DNA of 64,000 nucleotides from Mytilinidion resinicola. Lineage: Eukaryota; Ascomycota; Dothideomycetes; Mytilinidiales; Mytilinidiaceae. Below the pieces are notes generated by a model. The model saw only the letters and a program-made list of their open reading frames with translations, was not told the DNA's origin and did not search any database. The first letter of the stretch is position 1, and every line of letters starts with the position of its first letter. Shown piece by piece: positions 56,681 to 64,000 of the stretch. A program made the position numbers and the translations under genes. The stretch is from positions 137,493-201,492 of the forward strand of contig NW_022985461.1 of NCBI RefSeq assembly GCF_010093595.1, written 5' to 3'.

Positions 56681-59260
56681 ATGGCCCTTAAACCACCACC
56701 GCCACGGTCCTACTGTACGCTAGATAAAGCCGAGGAAGTGCTTAGAAAGCATGCAAAGGCGCAGGGCTACGGGCTTATTAAGTTCCGTTCAAAACCAGAT
56801 AGAAAGACGAAGGAAACGAGGAAAATATAGTACCGATGCTGCTTTGGAGGCACCAGAGAGTCTTATGCACGCGTGCGCAGTACGTCTACTAACAAAGTAG
56901 ACTGTAAGATGAGCGGTACGCTCACTCGGCAGCCTCCTGGAGTTAATGGCTCACGTGTTTAGCTATAGGAGACGGTGGAGGAAGCTCACAATAATCACAA
57001 CGCTATACTTAAACCTACGGCAGCCGCCTGTAATAGGAAGCGCTCGGCATCCACGAATGCCCTTATTTAAATAGATGTATTAAGCGGAACAAAGCCTAAT
57101 AAAACGTATACAAAGCTGTTGAAGAAAGGGGTTACTATTACGGCGCACGATATTACTAATAAGCGCACCCGGTATAGAAACGAGCTTCTCGGCGGCCTTA
57201 CGCCTATCCAGGCGCTCCTCTATACGTTAGAAACCTCTATATTCCCGGCACCTAACGGCCGTGATAGGAAGTACGTATACAACTTTACAAAAGATAAGCA
57301 GAACTAAATTAAACACCTCTTCTTTGCCTATCCGGATTCTATCGAGATCCTACGGGCTAATTATAACGTTATTCTATTAGATTGCACCTACAAAACCAAT
57401 AGATTTGGTATGCCCTTCCTGTATATTACCGGCGTCACGTGTACTAGCAACAACTTCGAAATTACCTATTATTTCCTGCTAAAAGAGAAGGAGGCGAACT
57501 ACAACTAGGCAGTACTGCAGCTCTTCGAGCTCTTTAAGCGCTATTCTCTTATTCCACGCGTTTTCTTAACGGATAAAGAACAAGCTCTAAGGAACGCACT
57601 ACATCAACAATAGCCTACGGTCGCGCGCCTCCTCTGTGTATGGCATATTAAAAAGAATATTATTACTAAACTGGCTAAGGTGTATAAGGAGGAACCTACG
57701 TACGCCGCAGGCAGCGCGCCACCTGCGCCTATATTAGATGAAGAAAAGAAAGCTATTTAGAAGAAGGAACAGAAGAAAAGAGGGCAGTTCCTTACCTGTT
57801 GGACCGCCACGATAAAGCTGGAAGTTATAGCTTAATTTAATAAGGCTTAGAAGAAGCTACTTAACAACTATAAGAAGCGCCCTAACCTAGTAATATATAT
57901 AGAGAATAAGTGGTGGCTATACAGGTGGAATTAGGCCACCTGCTATACCTGTAAGGTGCGGCACTTTAGTACTATATAAGTGATTTTTCTTAACACTAAG
58001 ATATCTGAATTTAATACCTAAACTTTGCACGGGGTCTATATACGTGCTGAATAGGCAGCGCTAAAGAGGACAAGAGCATAGCTTAAAGAATAACTAAGAA
58101 ACAAGGAAGTGGCAGAGATATATAATACTAATTCGATTTCTTACAGAGTTACATCGCGAAACAAGGGCTCGCACGGCCTACTTAAGGGCTTCCTTTAGGT
58201 GTTAACTGGCTATCTATTCAACGTTCTCCTTAATATATAGAACCTTATCCTTAACTCCAGGTCTAAGTTTAAAGATAAAATAGCTAGATATCACGCCTAT
58301 ACTCCGCATAATATTAAAGAACCCGAATTCCGTAACCTATATTAAAAGGTAACGCCGCAGGCGCTTATTCTCCTTAAGAAGCAGCTCTAAAAGGCCAAAT
58401 TAAATAAATATAACCTACTTAATTATACTTAAACGTTTAAGTCTATCTATAGTATTCCGTGTGCGCACAAACTATATAATCCTCTACACCAAGCGCTTGT
58501 AAATTGGCTAGATCCGGTGCTCTATATACAACCGGAAGAGATAGATTACTATTAGTAGTTTGTTTAGCTAGGAGGATATTAGCTAGCTATTCCTTTTGGG
58601 CCTTTTAAGGATATAGAGGATCCTGCTATTATTAAGCGCCGGCGCGGCCGGCCTACTATTGCAAGGAGAGGCTATTATACGTACAATAATACGCAGCAAG
58701 AGCTATTAAGATTTAAGATTGCTATAGGCACAGGTGCGGCAGCTAGACCTACAGGTATACCTACAGGACGCACGCCGATAGTTCCACCGCCAGGACCGCC
58801 TATTTTCGTAGCCCCCCGTCTAGCTCCTGTCGCTCAGAGTGCTCCTTAGTCGGCCGCTACACCAGCTATCACGGAATTCGACAATTTGCTCACTAATCCG
58901 CCCGAGTTTGAGCATGCAGTAATACCTAGGCCCCCCCCTACTGCCGCACCTACGCCCGCACCTACTACTGCATCTACTACTGCACCTAAGAAGCGTGGCC
59001 GGCCGCCTGGTGCAAAGGATAAGGCACCTAGAAAAAAGGCAGCACCACGGAAAGGGGCTGCGCAGCGTTATAATAGCGCTTATCCTGAGCCTCAGCCAGC
59101 TCCTTAGCCTTAGCTAGCTCCTTAGCCTTAGGCAGCGCCAGCGCTGCTTCCTTATAAGGAGCTCCAATATTAGATAGCATTGTACAAGCAGTATATAGAG
59201 GGGTTAATAGATTAGAATAGCTAGGAAGGCGCGGCGGCAATATAGGGGGGCTAGGTTTAA
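56681..59260 (+). pseudogene. MULE transposase, one frame broken only by stop codons
   Basis: From the ATG at 56,681 a single phase runs about 850 codons with no frameshift but many TAG/TAA stops (from CAG, CAA or TGG). Parts: an N-terminal FAR1/zinc-type DNA-binding region (GYGLIKFRSKP...CKMSG...EAHNHN), the MULE catalytic core with NVILLDCTYKTNRFGMPFL and FLTDKEQAL (both Asp retained), CVWHIKKNI, a SWIM-like region IPCAHKLYN, and a C-terminal AT-hook KKRGRPPGAKDK followed by Pro/Gln-rich repeats. The core residues are intact; only premature stops inactivate it. Confidence 0.82.
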
Positions 59261-59413
59261 TGCAGAGAGGCCGTAATAAGGTGAGGATTTAACTGTTTTA
59301 GCATGCTTATAGGCACGTAGGTATATAGGTAGCAATACAACGGCCTATATACACTATAGGAAACGGGAAGTATGCATAGTAAAACGGGTATGCTGCACAG
59401 CCTTGCCATAAGT

Positions 59414-59475
59414 AGCCTTACGTACGGCCTCACGTACGGCCTCACGTACGGCCTCACGTACGGCCTCACGTGAGG
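59414..59475. repeat. 12-bp tandem repeat inside the MULE
   Basis: About four and a half units of CTCACGTACGGC. Each unit contains the palindrome GTAC, and the array ends in CTCACGTGAGGC. It lies between the transposase end and the right TIR. Confidence 0.8.
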
Positions 59476-59706
59476 CCTTACGTGTAGCTAGCCTATATAT
59501 ATAGCCTTACGGAAACGGTAAGAATGCACAATAAAATAGTAAGGCTATACAGCCTTCCTATTTCATATAGATGCGCGTGAGAATTAAGCGCCGGAGCTTC
59601 CTCCGAGCCCTCCGGACCAATTAGAAGATTAGACGTAAGAAGGGTGTATACGGAGTAGAAAAGGGGTGTACACCGAGTAAATATAGGGTGTACATTTAGC
59701 AGCGCC

Positions 59707-60420
59707 TATAAAATATTATACCCTTTATTTTAGCTAAAGCTAGAAAAACTTATAGTAGCCTATATAGACCGTATATATAAAAGGCCAGCCTATAAGTGTA
59801 TTAAAACCTAATATAGCTATATAAAAGAAATAGTTTATACTAAATATAGGCCGAAAGGAATACTATAGTATAGCCTAAGTAGGTATAATAAACTTTATAA
59901 GCTTATAGTAAAGGTATTACGGCTAGCCGTATAATATAAAAATAAATCGGAAGAATTCTATAGGCGTATAAGGCGTGGTATAATCTAGGATAAATATAAA
60001 GAAAAGTAGAAAAAGAAATAAAAAGCCTACTATAAAAAACTACGCTAAGAACCTTTAATACTAGCACTTAATACTAAATAAAGTAAATAATAAAAGGCAC
60101 TATATAAAAAACTTATAAAAGTAGAAAGTATAATTATTATAAACCTATAGATAAAGTATATAGGGCTTAATAGTTACCTCTACTATATAAAAGTACCCGG
60201 CCACCTAATACTAGTATACTCTTGCGGGTATAGCCTTTAATCCCTAAAATATATTATAATAAGTTGCGGAAAATATATTAAAAGCAGGGGCAAGCTATTT
60301 TAAAAAGCTAAAATAAGGACGTATAAATAGCTCTATAGAAGCTAGAAAGAAAAAAAGGCTATAGCCTAATAGCTTCTCTAAAAAATAGACTTTTTACTAT
60401 ACCTTTTAGTAGCTAAAAAA
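59707..60420 (+). pseudogene. LINE ORF2, C-terminal part downstream of the MULE
   Basis: After the second target-duplication copy the LINE frame resumes with IVAYIDRIYKRPAYKCIK and later YLYYIKVPGHLILVYSCGYS...SCGKYIKSRGKLF. The latter resembles the Cys-containing C-terminal end of Tad/I-type ORF2 proteins. Many stop codons interrupt it. Confidence 0.6.
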
Positions 60421-60639
60421 AATAGTAGAGGCGGAAATATAGGTATTCTACTTTCTATAACTTTATATAACTATATATACTATATATACTATATATACTA
60501 TACTACCTATATACTATAGCCCTTATATATATTACAGCCTATATAGTACTACCCCCTATATATATTATTTAATTTAAGAACTAACGCCTTAATAAAAAGT
60601 ATATATACGAAATAATAGCACGCGTGCCCTTATACTAAT

Positions 60640-60955
60640 TCTAAACTAGCTTACTACTCTAGAATTAACTTAACCTACGCCTAGGAGGACGACTATAAAA
60701 CCTGGATAAATTTAGGAAAACGTATTATAATAGCTTATTTTATAGTAAACTTAATAAATCTACTATATATTCCTAATAGCTATATAATAATAAAAAGAGC
60801 GCTTAGCGCTATATACTATAGAAGATAGGGTTTTTATCCGAACGCTATATAGTAGTAAACGGTTTCTTTTTATAAACTAGCCTAGATAGAATAGCTATAT
60901 AAACCCTAATAAAAGCTATACTAGTATAATAGAATTTAATAATAATAATAATATT
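60640..60955 (+). repeat. LINE 3' tail, full-length copy
   Basis: Homologous to 36,890-37,197, with most differences being C to T or G to A in this copy. It ends in AATAATAATAATAATA. Confidence 0.75.
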
Positions 60956-61926
60956 TAGAATTTACTTAGGTTTTTAATTTTATACTACTTTATATTATTA
61001 ATAAAAATAGGCTATTAGCTAAGCTATTTATTAAAATAAGTACTACTATATTTTTTTTTAAGCTTTTTAAACTCTATTTTTATATTCTATTTCTAGTTTT
61101 TTATAGTTAGCTAAATATTTTTAGCTAGTATAATAATTTTACCTTAGACTATATAAATTCTAATATAGTATTATTTAACTTCTAGTAAACTATAATATTA
61201 ATATATTTAGAAACTTTATTATATTTTTTTTTTTTACTATTATAAATAGCTTAAAAGCTATAGAATTTCTAGATTATATTTTTATTTACTAAGTTTAGTA
61301 GTTTAGTAATAGTAAAAACTAGGTTTTTAATACTTTTAAAATTATAGTAGTTCTATATATTATTTTATATAGTAAAATCCTTAATAGAATTAATTTAATT
61401 AGTTTAATTATTACGTGTATTAAGTATTAAAAAGTTATAATTTTTAATTAATATTATTATAATAATTTCTATAAAATCCGGTAGCAGGAATAGAGCTTTA
61501 CTATAAGTTAAGTATAAAACTTAGGTATAGTAAGTTGCTAAAATATATAATAAATTGCTGTAAATTTAAAATAAACTATTATATTTAATTTTAATTATTT
61601 AAAGGCCTTAACTTAGTTAATTTCTAAGTTTTTATTTTTAAATATTAAGGTTATAATATTGCTTTTTCTATAACCCTGCTTTTTATAGAATCGGCCGAGG
61701 ATTATTACTATTTTATAAAAACTACTCTATTAAAAGAAGAATTATCTGATTTATTCGTTGTTTATAGTGCTGTATAGCAGGAGAAGAGCTACCGGGCTTA
61801 TAACTATCGCACTTAGGTGTGCACGGGATAAAGCAGGATTGGAAATAATATTAAGCAGCAGAGTATAATTGATTATATGTGTGTGGTGTCTCTTATCGGT
61901 CGGGTTACCCCGCCCGACGTTCTATA
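60956..61926. other. AT-rich spacer between LINE and pogo copy 2
   Basis: 970 bp of very AT-rich sequence with no readable protein family, turning to balanced composition in the last 150 bp. A chance ATCAGATAA (minus strand) occurs at 61,742-61,750. Confidence 0.5.
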
Positions 61927-63779
61927 ACGTATTCTATAAGCATGTGGTGGTTACAAGCGAGTGGTGGCCCCCACCAAAATCTCTCGACGCGCGACGCGTT
62001 CCTTTACAACTATTGCAATGGTTACACCACAACAACAAGAGCGCATGCACAAAGAAAGAGGGCAGGGTAGCGCTTGCTATCCAGGCCTACAAGATGGGCC
62101 AAGTGGAAACTCTTGAGGCAGCTGCAGCACTATTTGATGTGCCCCCAACAACCCTACGGCGTCGCAATGCCGGCATCACCCCAAAACACGGTTCTATTGC
62201 AACAAATCGCCGCTTACTTCCTACACAAGAAGAGGCTCTTAAGCAGTGGATTCTCTCGAGAGATAAACGCGGCATGCCACCACAAATCGACACCGTACGG
62301 CAAATGGCTACGTTATTAGCTATGCAACTTGGACCTATTAAGCCTATCGGCCAGCATTGGGTACGGAACTTCATTAAGCGCCACAACGACCTTTAAAGCA
62401 AATTTAATCGCAAGTACGACTATCAGCGGGCCAAATGCGAAGATCCTATACTTATTCGTGGCTGGTATAAACGTGTACAAGACACAAAGATACAATACGG
62501 AATTTTGGATAATGATACCTGGAACTTTAATAAGACAGGCTTCCAAATGGGTGTTATTGCAACTGCAAAGGTTGTTACTGGAACCGACCGAGCTGGAAGA
62601 CCAAGGACAATACAGCCAGGCAATCGAGAGTGGGTTACAATTATCGAGTGCATTAACGCGCTTGGGGGTGATATTCCGCCGCTTGTTATCTTCGACGCCG
62701 TGATGCACCAAGCTGCTTGGTACGAGGATAATATTATTCCACCTAAATAGTTAATTGGTGTTAGCGATAATGGCTGGACAAACAACGAGATTGGCCTTAC
62801 CTGGCTTAAGCTATTCCACGAGTATACAAAGGATCGCACTGTTGGCACGTATCGTATGCTTGTATTGGATGGCCACGGCAGCCACATAAGCCCTGAATTT
62901 GATCAATTCTGCATGGAGCACAACATCATCACGCTATGCATGCCGGCGCATTCTTCGCATCTGCTGCAGCCGCTTGATATAGGCTGTTTCTCGCCGCTAA
63001 AGCAAGCCTACGGACGCCTCGTTGAACAGATTATAGGCCGCGGCGTCAATTATATTAATAAGCGCGAATTCTTGCCACTGTATAGGCAGGCTAGGCAGAC
63101 AGCGCTACATTAAAGCAATATACGGGCAGGATTTGCAGCTACTGGCCTTATGCTATATAGCCCTGATCGCGTGCTATCACGGCTGCACACGGAATATCAG
63201 ACACCACCACCACCCGAACGTCCACCATTAAAAGCATCCTCATTTGGTGAAACACCCCGGAATCTCGCCGAGCTACAAAAGCAAACAGCCTTGATAAAGC
63301 GCCATCGCCAACGGGCCACGCATAGCCCGCGAAGCCCGACCGACCGCGTACTTAATCAGCTTCAGAAATTATGCGAAGTATTAATGTCAACTACCGTTCT
63401 AGTTACATGCGAAATGGAGAAGATACGCATGGAGAATTAGCGCCAAAAAAAGAAGAAGGGACAGAAGCGCAAATACGTAGCTAAGGGGGGTGTTTTATTA
63501 GGGGCAGAAGGCGCCTCTCGGGCACAAACTGCCCAAGAGGGGGGAGTAGAGGGGGTAGCCGCCACGGCGAGCGAGCGACCGCAACGTGCAAAACCAAAGT
63601 GCAGCATGTGCGATTCAATAGAACACAATGCACGTACGTGCCCTAGGCGGCAGGCAACTAGCTAGTAGATAGCTGCATCAAATATACCTGTTCGTGGTTG
63701 AGATATTCGCGGTTTTAGTCGAGAGATTTTGGTGGGGGCCACCACTCGCTTGTAACCACCACATGCTTGTAGAATACGT
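61927..63779 (+). mobile_element. Pogo/Fot-type DNA transposon, copy 2 (inactivated)
   Basis: 1,853 bp with 62-bp terminal inverted repeats (61,927-61,988 and 63,718-63,779) starting ACGTATTCTAYAAGCATGTG. They differ at one position, a C to T within CpA. TA target duplications lie at 61,925-61,926 and 63,780-63,781. The TIR differs from copy 1 after the first dozen bases, so this is a different family with a related transposase. Confidence 0.88.
62018..63665 (+). pseudogene. Pogo-type DDE transposase with C-terminal CCHC knuckle, copy 2, broken
   Basis: A likely start at 62,018 (MVTPQQQE) is one frame away from the main frame, which opens at RVALAIQAYKMGQ, so a small indel lies near 62,050-62,065. 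The main frame then has four stops (TAA 62,394, TAG 62,748, TAA 63,111, TAG 63,438). Parts: helix-turn-helix (FDVPPTTLRRR), CENP-B-type domain (KQWILSRDKRGMPPQ...HWVRNFIKRH), DDE core with WNFNKTGFQ (first Asp changed to Asn, codon 62,529) but LVLDGHGSH and LQPLDIGCF intact, and the knuckle CSMCDSIEHNARTC (Cx2Cx4Hx4C). It is less damaged than copy 1. Confidence 0.85.
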
Positions 63780-63783
63780 TATA

Positions 63784-64000
63784 ACGTAATCCACAAGTTA
63801 GTGGCCCGCACAAGCTAGTGGCCCACCCAACCACGCTACCGAGGCCAAATATTCCGAATTACTCCACCACGAACAAATATATTTGATGCAGCTACATACT
63901 AGCTAGCTGCCTGCCGCCTAGGGTACGTACGTGCATTGTGTTCTGTTGATTCGCACATGCTGCACCTAGGTTTTGCTCGCTGTGGCCGCTCGGCCGGTGG
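63784..64000 (-). mobile_element. Third pogo-type element, end only (runs off the window)
   Basis: Starts ACGTAATCCACAAGTTAG after TA (63,782-63,783), directly behind copy 2. Its TIR holds two near-copies of a CAAGYTAGTGGCCC motif. On the minus strand it encodes the C-terminal end of a related transposase, listed separately. Confidence 0.75.
63899..64000 (-). pseudogene. Transposase C-terminus, third pogo-type element (partial)
   Basis: The minus-strand frame ends at TAG 63,901-63,899. It reads KPRCSMCESTEHNARTYPRR, the same knuckle as copy 2 except that the last Cys is Tyr (TGC to TAC, a G to A change). The rest of the gene is outside the window. Confidence 0.7.

Larger units (their letters stand above)
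56461..59706 (+). mobile_element. Hop-like Mutator-type (MULE) DNA transposon nested in the LINE
   Basis: 3,246 bp with about 100-bp terminal inverted repeats: the left GGGCGCTGCTAAATGTACAC is matched inversely by the right end, and both arms continue through TTTACTCGGTGTACACCCC and TCTAATTGGTCCGGAG. It has a 9-bp duplication, TATAAAATA. Size, TIR length, 9-bp duplication and a transposase frame of about 850 codons all match the Fusarium Hop family of MULEs. One end has an extra G. Internal DNA is mutated but less so than the host LINE. Confidence 0.88.
51889..60955 (+). mobile_element. Non-LTR retrotransposon (LINE, Tad-like), RIP-degraded and interrupted by a MULE
   Basis: Parts in order: leader (51,889-52,021) shared with the arms at 36.5/38.2 kb, gag-like ORF1, ORF2 with AP-endonuclease and reverse transcriptase, then, after the MULE insertion (56,461-59,706 plus a 9-bp duplication), the ORF2 C-terminal part. 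The 3' tail (about 60,640-60,955) ends in (TAA)n. Without the insert the element is about 5.8 kb. It has two ORFs, no long terminal repeats and a simple-repeat tail, as in fungal Tad-clade LINEs. Confidence 0.82.
51540..64000. other. AT-rich, RIP-like block 2 (runs off the window)
   Basis: 12.5 kb made almost wholly of transposon remains: a LINE split by a MULE, then pogo-type elements. Former Trp, Gln and Arg codons are stops throughout. The 52,020-52,850 stretch and the pogo elements keep more balanced composition. Confidence 0.85.

Noticed and set aside
59414..59475. CRISPR-like short repeats
   Set aside because: Units are contiguous with no spacers, in a eukaryotic transposon; a plain tandem repeat.
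61742..61750. Third ATCAGATAA match
   Set aside because: Lies in degraded AT-rich DNA away from any gene; kept only as a measure of chance background.
1..64000. tRNA or rRNA genes
   Set aside because: No stretch with the conserved tRNA internal promoter pattern or rRNA-like sequence was recognised by eye; a covariance-model scan would be decisive.

Overview
The window reads as nuclear DNA of a filamentous ascomycete (Pezizomycotina). Genes carry short GT-AG introns of about 45-75 bp with CTAAC/CTGAT-like branch points, and close matches to fungal housekeeping families are interleaved with AT-rich blocks that look heavily mutated by repeat-induced point mutation (RIP: CpA to TpA, leaving TAA/TAG/TGA in former coding frames). 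Gene-rich and AT-rich segments alternating with sharp borders is typical of many Dothideomycetes, but I cannot name the species.

Layout. Gene-rich block 1 (1-33,300): start of a small GTPase gene (minus), ferroportin-like iron exporter (plus), SDR oxidoreductase (plus), transferrin-receptor-like M28 metallopeptidase (plus), ferric-reductase-like flavocytochrome (plus), RER1 (minus) divergent from mitochondrial enoyl-CoA hydratase (plus), a 109-aa Gly/Val repeat protein (minus), eIF4G (minus), a homeobox transcription factor (minus), a 3.3-kb G+C-rich gene-free stretch, then THO subunit 1 (minus) divergent from csm3/TIPIN (plus). AT-rich block 1 (about 33,640-41,880): nested MITEs and foldbacks, a 1.7-kb inverted repeat, a truncated LINE tail and a degraded pogo-type transposon. 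Gene-rich block 2 (about 41,900-51,400): an SHD plus F-box protein (minus), a MITE-like inverted repeat, a rhodanese-plus-tyrosine-phosphatase protein (plus) and NSE1 (plus). AT-rich block 2 (about 51,540-64,000): one long RIP-degraded LINE split by a Hop-like MULE that carries a 9-bp target duplication, then a second pogo-type element and, separated from it by only TATA, the end of a third.

Gene cooperation. Three genes in the first 11 kb have family links to iron or metal handling (ferroportin-like, Tre1/transferrin-receptor-like, ferric reductase), and perfect ATCWGATAA motifs (the iron-responsive GATA-factor consensus) lie upstream of two of them. THOC1, Csm3 and Nse1 are all genome-maintenance factors. 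The gene models below are spliced by hand from frame continuity, splice signals and family alignment knowledge. Every model closes to an intact frame, but none is backed by transcripts.
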